A DNA stretch of 52,696 nucleotides from Rikenellaceae bacterium (GTDB taxonomy: Bacteria; Bacteroidota; Bacteroidia; Bacteroidales; Rikenellaceae): assembly GCA_015059785.1 (NCBI GenBank), contig SUZS01000014.1, forward strand, positions 1 through 52,696, read 5' to 3'. The position numbers and the translations under genes are program-made. The notes under the pieces are model-generated. The model worked only from the letters and a program-made list of their open reading frames with translations. It ran no database searches and was not told the DNA's origin. Below, piece by piece: positions 25,323 to 32,579 of the stretch (the first letter of the stretch is position 1; the number at the start of each line of letters is the position of its first letter).

Positions 25323-25886
25323 ATGAATTACAGTGTAGAGACTATTCGCGAGATTGTAAAGAGAGACCCAAGCAGAGAGATAATCTACTTTTGGGGTCAC
25401 ACACCAACACCGGGCAAGATAAAAAAGCCTTGCTTTAGTCAGTGGTATGACTGCTATTTTATTGTTGATGGCGTAAGCTACCACACCACCGAGCAATATA
25501 TGATGGCCTGCAAGGCGCGACTCTTTGGCGACGAAGATACTCTATCCAAGATTATGCAGGCTAACAACCCTGCCGACCACAAGAAGTTGGGCCGTAAGGT
25601 GAGTGGTTTTGACCCTGTTGTATGGGATGCCCACAAGTACAACATTGTTGTTGAGGGCAACAAGGCTAAGTTTAGTCAGAATGCAGAGCTTAAAGAGTTT
25701 CTGCTCTCTACTGGCGATGCAATTATTGTTGAGGCGAGTCCATACGACCGCATATGGGGCATTGGCCTAAACCTAACAACTGCCAAGAGTGGTGGCATAG
25801 AGCAGTGGAGAGGCGAAAACCTTCTTGGCTGTGCACTTATGCAGGTGCGTGACTATCTGCGTGAAACTGAGAATACTAACAACTAA
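25323..25886 (+). CDS. NADAR-family protein (YbiA-like)
   Basis: A 187-aa stand-alone NADAR domain (formerly DUF1768). Conserved stretches are IIYFWGHT near residue 20, TTEQYMMACKARLFGD near 59-74, VWDAHKYNIVVEGNKAKFSQN, RIWGIGL near 143 and RGENLLGCALMQVRDYL at the end. Members act on ADP-ribosylated nucleic-acid bases or on products of NAD metabolism. Unlike the NADAR part of the preceding fusion, it has the full-length domain. It begins 4 bp after the preceding stop, so translation is likely coupled. Confidence 0.9.
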   Translation: MNYSVETIREIVKRDPSREIIYFWGHTPTPGKIKKPCFSQWYDCYFIVDGVSYHTTEQYMMACKARLFGDEDTLSKIMQANNPADHKKLGRKVSGFDPVVWDAHKYNIVVEGNKAKFSQNAELKEFLLSTGDAIIVEASPYDRIWGIGLNLTTAKSGGIEQWRGENLLGCALMQVRDYLRETENTNN

Positions 25887-25897
25887 ATAGTACGACA

Positions 25898-26581
25898 ATG
25901 CCATATACATATCAATACCCCCATCCAGCCGTTACGGCAGACTGTGTGATTTTCGGCTTTGACGGTGTGACAATCAGAGTGCTGCTTATCCAGCGAGGTC
26001 TTGAGCCCTACAAGGGTAAGTGGGCACTGCCAGGCGGCTTTATGAATATGGACGAAACGGCCGAGCAGTGCGCTGCGCGTGAGCTTGAGGAGGAGACTGG
26101 ACTTAAAAATACCACTGTAGAGCAGTTCTACACCTTCTCAGAGGTGGGTCGTGACCCTCGCGAGAGAGTTATCACTGTGGCACACTTCGCCCTTGTTCGC
26201 CTGGCAGAGGTGCGCGGTGGCGACGATGCAGATGTGGCGCGATGGTTTGGTCTTGATGAGATTCCGAGCCTCGCCTTTGACCACGATCGCATACTGCGAA
26301 TGGCACTTAACAGACTCAAGGAGCGCATATGTTTTAAGCCTATTGGCTTTGAACTGCTGCCGGAGGTATTTACAATGACCGAGCTACAGAATCTCTACGA
26401 GGCTATACTGGAGGTTAAATTTGACCGCCGCAACTTCTACAATAAGATTCTCAAGCTCGGCATCCTCACCGAGACCGAGCCACGCCCTGCGGGAACATCT
26501 CGCCGCAAACCTATCAAGTACCGCTTCAACAGTGATAAGTACGACGAACTGAAAAAACGAGGATTTAGATTGGAATTTTAA
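25898..26581 (+). CDS. Nudix hydrolase/NrtR-like transcriptional regulator
   Basis: A 227-aa protein with an N-terminal Nudix domain (about 1-140) and a C-terminal winged helix (about 150-227; FTMTELQNLYEAILEVKFDRRNF, then RRKPIKYRFN). This is the NrtR layout, in which a Nudix domain senses ADP-ribose or a related metabolite and releases DNA. The Nudix box GFMNMDE...RELEEETGL is intact, so the domain could also hydrolyse its ligand. As the only DNA-binding protein of the operon, it is the natural reader of the two palindromes at 24284-24302 and 24336-24354. Related Nudix regulators control sugar genes, so the ligand is an inference. Confidence 0.9.
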   Translation: MPYTYQYPHPAVTADCVIFGFDGVTIRVLLIQRGLEPYKGKWALPGGFMNMDETAEQCAARELEEETGLKNTTVEQFYTFSEVGRDPRERVITVAHFALVRLAEVRGGDDADVARWFGLDEIPSLAFDHDRILRMALNRLKERICFKPIGFELLPEVFTMTELQNLYEAILEVKFDRRNFYNKILKLGILTETEPRPAGTSRRKPIKYRFNSDKYDELKKRGFRLEF

Positions 26582-26592
26582 GATTAATAGCT

Positions 26593-27939
26593 ATGTATAA
26601 CCGTAAGTTTACACCAGAGAATATCACACATCTGGCTGATAATGAGATTTTTGTATTCGGCTCTAACCTTGCCGGTGCACACGGTGGTGGCGCAGCGAGG
26701 GTTGCCCACCAGTGTTTTGGTGCTGTGTGGGGAGAGGGTGTTGGTCTGCAGGGTCAATCTTACGCCATCCCTACAATGCACGGAGGCGTGGAGGATATCA
26801 AACCTTATGTTGACGAGTTCATTTCGTTTGCAAAGCTGCATCCTGAGTTGATTTTCTATGTAACAAAAATCGGCTGTGGCATTGCAGGTTTTCACATTAG
26901 CGAGATTGCGCCTCTCTTTGCGGCGGCAGTAGATGTTGAGAATATTATTCTTCCAAGGGAGTTTGTAGCTGCTACTTGCCATAAGGCAGCTGTAGCTGTA
27001 AACAGTTGGCAGTCACAGTCTTTCCTTGACCAGTATATCCCATTAATGAAACAGGTGGCAGTCGGTAACCAGTCGAGTTACAGAAAGGTTAAGGAGCTGC
27101 GCACAAGAGTGTTCCGCAACACTGTAGAGTTAGTAAACAGTGGCTATTATATCACTGAGGAGGGGGTAAAAGTTACCTTTGACAGCGCTGAGCAGATGGT
27201 CGCTGGCACACAGTTCTATGCCCACGACTTTAGCGTGCAGGATATAAAGGGGTGTGGCACTACAACCACTGTTGAAGTTGTCCCGGATGACTGTATGGCT
27301 GTAGGCAAGCGGCTGATAGATATGGGATATAAGCCCGCGATGCTCAACATGGCGAGTCGTCGTAACCCTGGCGGAGGCGTGGCTACGGGTGCAGGTGCGC
27401 AGGAGGAGACAATCTTCAGAAGGAGTAACCTCTTCCGCTCACTCTACCAGTATGCCCCTTATGCGGCGCAGTATGGCATTACAATGTCAAGATTTCAATA
27501 CCCATTGGACCGCAACTTCGGTGGTATATACACCCCGTGCGTTACTATTTTCCGTGAGGGCGAGAAGAGTGGCTACAAACTTATGGCAGAGCCATATAAC
27601 ATCGCTGTAATATCTGTTGCGGGTATGAATCGCCCCGACCTTACGGCAGATGGGATGATAGTGCCAACACTTGTTGAGCCGATAAAGAACAAGATACGCA
27701 CAATCTTCCGCCTCGGCATTGCCAATGGTCACGACTCGTTGGTTCTTGGAGCATTAGGCTGTGGAGCCTTCCGCAACCCACCTCGCCATGTTGCTCGCCT
27801 GTTCCATGAGGTTATGCTTGAGGAGGAGTTTAAGAATAAGTACCGACACATTGTCTTTGCTATTCTTGAAGATCATAACTCACGCCGAAGCCACAATCCA
27901 GACGGCAACCTCTTCCCATTTAAGGAGGAGTTTGAATAG
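26593..27939 (+). CDS. macro-like domain fused to PARG-type macrodomain (TIGR02452-like)
   Basis: A 448-aa protein with two parts. Residues 1-125 (NEIFVFGSNLAGAHGGGAARVA, GCGIAGFHISEIAPLF) form a macro-like domain of the kind found alone in phage and bacterial A1S_2505-like proteins. Residues 145-448 match the microbial PARG family: NMASRRNPGGG (GGG at 260-262) and QEE at 270-272 form the GGG-X7-QEE catalytic loop, and VLGALGCGAFRNPP follows. The protein should hydrolyse ADP-ribose chains or O-linked ADP-ribose. It is fourth in the operon, 12 bp after the regulator. Confidence 0.88.
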   Translation: MYNRKFTPENITHLADNEIFVFGSNLAGAHGGGAARVAHQCFGAVWGEGVGLQGQSYAIPTMHGGVEDIKPYVDEFISFAKLHPELIFYVTKIGCGIAGFHISEIAPLFAAAVDVENIILPREFVAATCHKAAVAVNSWQSQSFLDQYIPLMKQVAVGNQSSYRKVKELRTRVFRNTVELVNSGYYITEEGVKVTFDSAEQMVAGTQFYAHDFSVQDIKGCGTTTTVEVVPDDCMAVGKRLIDMGYKPAMLNMASRRNPGGGVATGAGAQEETIFRRSNLFRSLYQYAPYAAQYGITMSRFQYPLDRNFGGIYTPCVTIFREGEKSGYKLMAEPYNIAVISVAGMNRPDLTADGMIVPTLVEPIKNKIRTIFRLGIANGHDSLVLGALGCGAFRNPPRHVARLFHEVMLEEEFKNKYRHIVFAILEDHNSRRSHNPDGNLFPFKEEFE

Positions 27940-27958
27940 TAAAGTAAGTATTGACACA

Positions 27959-28507
27959 ATGAAACAAGACGATAATAACATTGAGCCTACCCTCCGTCCG
28001 CTCTACCAATCATATTGTGGACATAACGGCATCTTTGCGGGCGAATACCCTGGTGACCGTAGTGAGGATATTGCACGACAGAGGGTGGAACAGATGTACA
28101 ACTTCGGCATTCGCTACTTTATAGACCTCACAGAAGATGGCGAGCTGTGCCCATACGCGCACCTGCTACCAGAGGATGCTACGCACATCCGCTTTGCGAT
28201 TTGCGACCGCAAAACACCAACCGACTTTGAGGGTGTGGAGCGACTTATAGAGAGGATAGACGCCCTCCGAGAGCAGGGTGGAAAAATATATATCCACTGC
28301 TGGGGCGGCGTAGGTCGCACAGGACTGATTATGGCCTGCTACATAGCTACCCATATGGAGAATCCCACGAAGACAAGCGTCCTTGCTGCCCTACGCGCCT
28401 ACTTCTCCGCTATGCCCAAGTCGTCCTACCGCACCACGCCCGACTGCCGATGTCAGATAAAGTTTATTGCGGACTATACCAACTACATCAGTGCAAAAAG
28501 AGGTTAA
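27959..28507 (+). CDS. Cys-based dual-specificity/tyrosine phosphatase-like protein
   Basis: A 182-aa protein with the CX5R signature HCWGGVGRTG (C114, R120) and an upstream acid loop (AICDRKTPTDF, near 80-90). The length and motif are those of small dual-specificity phosphatases. In this operon the substrate may be a phosphate on an ADP-ribose derivative, such as one made by KptA, instead of a protein, but that is inference. ATG at 27959 is chosen; longer frames overlap the PARG gene. It ends 10 bp before kptA. Confidence 0.85.
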   Translation: MKQDDNNIEPTLRPLYQSYCGHNGIFAGEYPGDRSEDIARQRVEQMYNFGIRYFIDLTEDGELCPYAHLLPEDATHIRFAICDRKTPTDFEGVERLIERIDALREQGGKIYIHCWGGVGRTGLIMACYIATHMENPTKTSVLAALRAYFSAMPKSSYRTTPDCRCQIKFIADYTNYISAKRG

Positions 28508-28516
28508 CAAATAGAT

Positions 28517-29050
28517 ATGATGAATAGCAAACTTATAAAATTAAGCCACAAACTCTCACGGCTGCTGCGACACGAGGGGCCTATAGACCCCCACGCGTGG
28601 ATGGAGGTCAGCTACCTTATCCAGCATAAGGGATTTACCCTTGAGCAGCTACAGACAATCGTTAGAGAGAACAACAAGCAACGCTTTGAGTTCTCCGATG
28701 ATATGACCCTAATTCGTGCTCGTCAGGGCCACTCGCTTGCAGTAGATGCAGAGTTAGATGTGCAAACACCACCAGCGGTGCTATATCACGGCACAGCAAA
28801 AGACTCTGTTGATAGCATTCTTGCAGAGGGGATAACCCCACAAGGACGAATATATGTACACCTCTCTGACTCTGTTCAGACGGCCATTTCTGTCGGTCGT
28901 CGCCACGGGGAGCCTGTAGTTCTGCGTATAGATGCCGAGCGGATGAATTGTGAGGGCATTACCTTCTACAAATCTCGCAACAATGTGTGGCTAACAGACT
29001 TTGTCGCGCCACAATTTTTGAGTATAGAGAATTGTATAGCAGAGATATAA
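28517..29050 (+). CDS. kptA: RNA 2'-phosphotransferase (Tpt1/KptA)
   Basis: A 177-aa enzyme that transfers a 2'-phosphate from RNA to NAD, giving ADP-ribose 1''-2''-cyclic phosphate, nicotinamide and repaired RNA. Order of motifs: N-terminal KLSHKLSRLLRHEG winged region, RARQGHS near 70, YHGTAKDSVDSIL near 91, IYVHLSDSVQTA near 114, and FYKSRNNVWLTDFVAPQFL at the end. Family catalytic residues (R-H-R-R) are visible. The length is typical. Bacterial KptA has few known natural RNA substrates, so its place beside ADP-ribose enzymes is informative. Confidence 0.93.
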   Translation: MMNSKLIKLSHKLSRLLRHEGPIDPHAWMEVSYLIQHKGFTLEQLQTIVRENNKQRFEFSDDMTLIRARQGHSLAVDAELDVQTPPAVLYHGTAKDSVDSILAEGITPQGRIYVHLSDSVQTAISVGRRHGEPVVLRIDAERMNCEGITFYKSRNNVWLTDFVAPQFLSIENCIAEI

Positions 29051-29062
29051 GCATTGAAAAAG

Positions 29063-29404
29063 ATGGAGATAACGAACCTACTGCCGTGCACTACGCGCGG
29101 CGAGCTTAGAGCGTGGCTGACTACCCACCACACCACCGAGAGGGAGTGTTGGGTAGTTATCTCACGCAGTAAGAGTCCTGTGCAAGGGGTAATCCCCTAC
29201 ATTGATGTTGTGGAGGAGGCTCTCTGCTTTGGGTGGATAGACTCCACCCTCAAGCGGCTTACTGATGGTCGCCTTGCACAGCGCCTCTCGCCACGCCGTA
29301 AGAGAAGCCACTGGACAGAGCTCAACAAAGCGCGCTGTGCCGACCTTGAGGCCCGAGGACTTATGACCGATGCGGGTAGATGTGCCCTTGCCGCGGCAAA
29401 ATAG
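29063..29404 (+). CDS. YdeI/OmdA-like protein, short form
   Basis: A 113-aa protein (ATG at 29063; an upstream TTG is less likely). It resembles the N-terminal half of YdeI/OmpD-associated proteins: RAWLTTHHTTERECWVVISRS, then IDVVEEALCFGWIDSTLKRL and QRLSPRRKRSHWTELNKARC. Full-length family members have about 180-190 residues with a further C-terminal stretch, which is missing here, so the gene is either a short variant or truncated at its 3' end. It is last in the operon. Function of the family is unclear. Confidence 0.75.
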   Translation: MEITNLLPCTTRGELRAWLTTHHTTERECWVVISRSKSPVQGVIPYIDVVEEALCFGWIDSTLKRLTDGRLAQRLSPRRKRSHWTELNKARCADLEARGLMTDAGRCALAAAK

Positions 29405-29407
29405 TCT

Positions 29408-29632
29408 CTACATCTTACCACAAACCCTTTGCTGTAGGCGTCTAATCATCTCAAAACTTTTGCAGTGGTGGCATTGTAGTTCTAATATAAACCAATAATA
29501 TGGAACATCTGGGGCACACCTTTGCCAAATCTCTTTCATTGACAAGGTTGTCTCTTGTAGTAATCTAATTGCCCGTTCACAATCATTATACATAGTCGGG
29601 TCTTTGCTCGACATTCGTTTTATATTTATCAT
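29408..29632 (-). CDS. small hypothetical protein
   Basis: A 74-aa minus-strand frame starting MINIKRMSSKDPTMYNDCERAIR, with an aromatic, cysteine-containing C-terminal half (PYYWFILELQCHHCKSFE). It is convergent with the YdeI-like gene, with a gap of 3 bp. A -7 box TACATTTG (29655-29662, minus) lies upstream, but without a good -33 box. The sequence looks protein-like (charged helices), yet I recognise no family. It could be a small regulator or a chance frame. Confidence 0.5.
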   Translation of the reverse strand: MINIKRMSSKDPTMYNDCERAIRLLQETTLSMKEIWQRCAPDVPYYWFILELQCHHCKSFEMIRRLQQRVCGKM

Positions 29633-30359
29633 ACTCTTCTGTTTTTTGTGCCGACAAATGTACTACAATGGCTATAATAGAGTTAATTATTGATATAAAA
29701 ATTCTTATGTTGCATTTGTTGCCATTTTATTGCCAATAGTGGTGAAATGGTGTTTGTGATGTTTTATTTGTGATATTTGGACATATTAGGATAAAATGCC
29801 ATTAAAATAAACTATCTTTTTGTGGCTAAAAAAATGTGTTACTTTGTGCAAATTTATGTTGTGGTTTTGTGAAAACCGTTAGGATTGTATAGTCAGATTA
29901 ATAGTTTGTGCGAAGGTGCAAACCGCTTGTAATCAAATGATTGCGCGATTAGAGAAGATGGATAGCATAATCCTCTTTTCTCTAATCTTCTATTGTTACA
30001 GTAGCTCTTAGTTATAGACTTACAATTTGTAGTTTAGGTGATATTTTTCTACTCCATTTGCGGATTATTGAGCTGTCACTGAAAAGATAAACAAAAGTTA
30101 TGCGAGTTCACATTACATAGGTAAAGCATTATAAATCAAATATTTACGATGTATAACACATTGCATTATTGTTGTACCTCGAAAAATATTGTTGATATTT
30201 TGCAAAAAGCATCAGATTTTTAGTCATCTGATAGAAATATTTATAAAGTATCATAAAAAATTACCATTTAATTAGCACTATGCTCCATATTTTGCTCCTG
30301 TGATGTTACAAATTGGTGGAGATAATCGTTATATTTGTGCAAGAGAAAATTTTTGAGCT
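29633..30359. other. long intergenic region with hairpins
   Basis: 727 bp without a credible gene. It contains a GGTTTT-GTG-AAAACC hairpin (29863-29877), a strong longer hairpin with 10-bp arms GATTAGAGAA/TTCTCTAATC (29947-29956 with 29978-29987) and an inner GGAT/ATCC stem, and a 7-bp stem ATCAGAT/ATCTGAT (30211-30217 with 30226-30232). A -7 box TATATTTG (30330-30337) precedes the sigma-factor gene. The hairpins could mark a small RNA of about 150 bases. Confidence 0.4.
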
Positions 30360-30860
30360 GTGAATAGTACTTCGGATACATATACGCAATTTATTCTTTC
30401 GGTCAAGGATACTGTTTTCCGCCTGGCGTTGAGCCTTGTGGGGAGTAGTGTAGAGGCGGAGGATATTGTGCAGGATATATACGAAAGGGTATGGAGGGCA
30501 CGAGACAAGGTGCTATCAGAGCCCTATCCGAGGGCGTATGTGTGTCGGATGACTCGCAACTTAGCAATAGATAGGCTTCGGGCGCGGAGACAAAATGTAG
30601 ACCAAGACTGGGGCGGCTATACAGACGGAGATAGGGAGGTGGCGATAAAAGATATGGCACAGTTTACACGGCAGGTTATCGCCTCGCTACCAGAGAGGCA
30701 ACGAGTAGCAATAGAGATGAGAGATGTTGAGGGGTACGAGATAGAGGAGATAGCGGCTATTCTTGAGAGTGATACTGCGAGCGTGAGGATGAATATTTCG
30801 AGGGCGCGCAAAAGAGTTAGAGATGAGGTATTAAAGGCATTAAACTATGGAGAGAAGTGA
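30360..30860 (+). CDS. ECF-type RNA polymerase sigma factor
   Basis: A 166-aa sigma-70-family protein. Region 2 (VFRLALSLVGSSVEAEDIVQDIYERVWR, about 17-45) and region 4 (LPERQRVAIEMRDVEGYEIEEIAAIL, about 108-135, with the VRMNISRARKRVRD helix) are clear; no region 3 is present. It starts with GTG. Its stop overlaps the start of the next gene by 14 bp, as is usual for a sigma/anti-sigma pair. It probably controls the envelope genes that follow. Confidence 0.9.
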   Translation: MNSTSDTYTQFILSVKDTVFRLALSLVGSSVEAEDIVQDIYERVWRARDKVLSEPYPRAYVCRMTRNLAIDRLRARRQNVDQDWGGYTDGDREVAIKDMAQFTRQVIASLPERQRVAIEMRDVEGYEIEEIAAILESDTASVRMNISRARKRVRDEVLKALNYGEK

Positions 30861-31302
30861 GGTAAAGGCTCTGTTAGAGCTATATTTTGAGGGTCAGACG
30901 ACACTGCAGCAGGAGAAGGAGTTATCCACCTACTTCTTGACTGAAGAGTCTATTGATGCAGAGCTGTTGCCATACAAGGCTATTTTTGCAGCCTTTGCTG
31001 CGACAAAAGAGGTTACAACTGCTGTTGAGCCAAAGGTTAAGAGACCGCGCCGCAGTTGGAGAGTAATTTGGGGCACGGTAGCCTCACTCTCGGCAGCCGC
31101 GTGTGTGGCGTTGGGGGTATTTCTCTGGAGTGGGGAGTCGCAGAGAGGTACAGCTGATTTAATCTGCTATATTGACGGCGTAGAGGTTAAAGATAGCGAT
31201 ATCGCCCGAGCGGAGGCTGAGCGAATACTTGCCGATGCGGCGGTAGATGTAAGCCAAGCAATGGCACAGATAGAGAAGATTAACATTTTTAACAACAGAT
31301 AG
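30847..31302 (+). CDS. single-span membrane protein, probable anti-sigma factor
   Basis: A 151-aa protein: an acidic cytoplasmic N-terminus (about 1-70, EVKALLELYFEGQTTLQQEKEL), a basic patch KRPRRSWR, one membrane helix (VIWGTVASLSAAACVALGVFLW, about 73-95) and a ~55-residue outer tail. The layout and the coupled start with the sigma gene suggest an anti-sigma factor. The zinc-binding HxxxCxxC motif of classical ZAS proteins is absent, so the call rests on context. Confidence 0.65.
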   Translation: MERSEVKALLELYFEGQTTLQQEKELSTYFLTEESIDAELLPYKAIFAAFAATKEVTTAVEPKVKRPRRSWRVIWGTVASLSAAACVALGVFLWSGESQRGTADLICYIDGVEVKDSDIARAEAERILADAAVDVSQAMAQIEKINIFNNR

Positions 31303-31304
31303 TT

Positions 31305-32132
31305 ATGAGACGATTTTTTACATTTTTTTCACTCCTTGCAATACTATTTAGCACAACTACTGCCCAACAGGTAATTCCCCTTGACAGTAAGGGCGAGAGT
31401 AGCGTTGCGGCAAAGGATGGCAAACTTGATTTGAGCATTGCCGGTATGAACTTCTCTTTTGGTGGCCAGAAGAAGAGTGAGAGCACGAGTAAGAGCTCGC
31501 AGAAGGTAAATTACACCTTCGGTGGCGTGAGTATGGCAAAGAATAACCACTTGGCGCTGTTGGAGTTAGGTACAAACTTTACGGTGAACAACTACTTTGA
31601 CAAGTATGACGGTGCGGTGCGCAATGCACTTAATTTTAGTAACCACAAGTCAATATACTGCACCATAAACCTTATGACGATGAATGTGCCACTAAATCCA
31701 AAGCGCACACTCGGTTTTACTATGGGCTTTGGTTTTGCGATGGAGAACTATACATTTGCCGACAAGGTGACGCTAAAGTATGAGGGTGGCAGTTTTGACA
31801 TTATCCAGTTGGACGAGAGCATCAAAAAGTCGAAAATCAATATCAACTACATCCACATTCCACTGCTCTTTGACTGGAACATTCGCAAGGGTTTCTTTGT
31901 CTCTGCAGGTGGTCAGTTAGATATTCTTATGGGTTCTAAACTCTCATACAAGAAGCCAAAGACGACTATTGAGGGCAAGCTGCCACTTAATCCCGTGCAG
32001 GTGGGTGTTACGGCGCGCGTAGGTTGGCGCAGGGTGTATGCCTTTGCAAACTACTCGCTGCTCAATATGTACAAAAAGAGTACGGAGATTTCGGCAAACC
32101 GTATGTCTGTAGGTGTTGGTCTATTTTTCTAA
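31305..32132 (+). CDS. secreted outer-membrane beta-barrel-like protein
   Basis: A 275-aa protein with a signal peptide (MRRFFTFFSLLAILFSTTTAQ) and a body of alternating strands: TLGFTMGFGFAMENY, INYIHIPLLFDWNI, FVSAGGQLDILMG and a C-terminus ending SVGVGLFF, a terminal aromatic like those of barrel proteins. It resembles the Bacteroidetes porin-family/PorT-like barrel proteins (OmpW-size). It starts 3 bp after the anti-sigma gene and may be the target of that pathway. No ligand can be named. Confidence 0.75.
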   Translation: MRRFFTFFSLLAILFSTTTAQQVIPLDSKGESSVAAKDGKLDLSIAGMNFSFGGQKKSESTSKSSQKVNYTFGGVSMAKNNHLALLELGTNFTVNNYFDKYDGAVRNALNFSNHKSIYCTINLMTMNVPLNPKRTLGFTMGFGFAMENYTFADKVTLKYEGGSFDIIQLDESIKKSKININYIHIPLLFDWNIRKGFFVSAGGQLDILMGSKLSYKKPKTTIEGKLPLNPVQVGVTARVGWRRVYAFANYSLLNMYKKSTEISANRMSVGVGLFF

Positions 32133-32144
32133 AATGCTGAGGCT

Positions 32145-32576
32145 ATGAAACGACTTATAACAATACTTTTTTTGCTGCTGCCACTAACAGCAGTTGCGCA
32201 AGATAGTGAGTTTTCGAACTATGTTAAGAAGTACTCTGGGCAGAAGGGCTTTACGACTGTAGAGTTGTCGCAGCAGATACTTGCAACAATGGGCGTGGGC
32301 GACGGTATAGAGAGTATGTATGCTGTCTCGGTTGAGGATAGAGAGAAGGTTGCAGACTTTTGTGCTGATACACAAAATCTTGTGGCTCATTATAAGGTGT
32401 TGATGTCGTTCCTTAATGACGGCAAGAGTGTTTCTATATACAGTCGCAACAATACATCTAAGGCCATTACACACCTTATAATATTTATCAGGTCAGAGTC
32501 GGCGGCGACACTTGTACTGCTATATGGAAGCAATATTGAGCTCTCAGATGTGCTATCCAAACAGTTAGGTGTATAG
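32145..32576 (+). CDS. DUF4252-like secreted protein
   Basis: A 143-aa protein with a signal peptide (MKRLITILFLLLPLTAVAQ) and a compact alpha/beta body: KKYSGQKGFTTVELSQQIL near 30-47, NNTSKAITHLIIFIRSESAATLVLLYGS near 104-131. This pattern is that of DUF4252 proteins found beside ECF sigma/anti-sigma genes in Bacteroidetes. No lipobox cysteine is present. Function is unknown. It ends the sigma-factor operon and is convergent with the TonB-receptor-like gene (3 bp gap). Confidence 0.7.
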   Translation: MKRLITILFLLLPLTAVAQDSEFSNYVKKYSGQKGFTTVELSQQILATMGVGDGIESMYAVSVEDREKVADFCADTQNLVAHYKVLMSFLNDGKSVSIYSRNNTSKAITHLIIFIRSESAATLVLLYGSNIELSDVLSKQLGV

Positions 32577-32579
32577 CAG

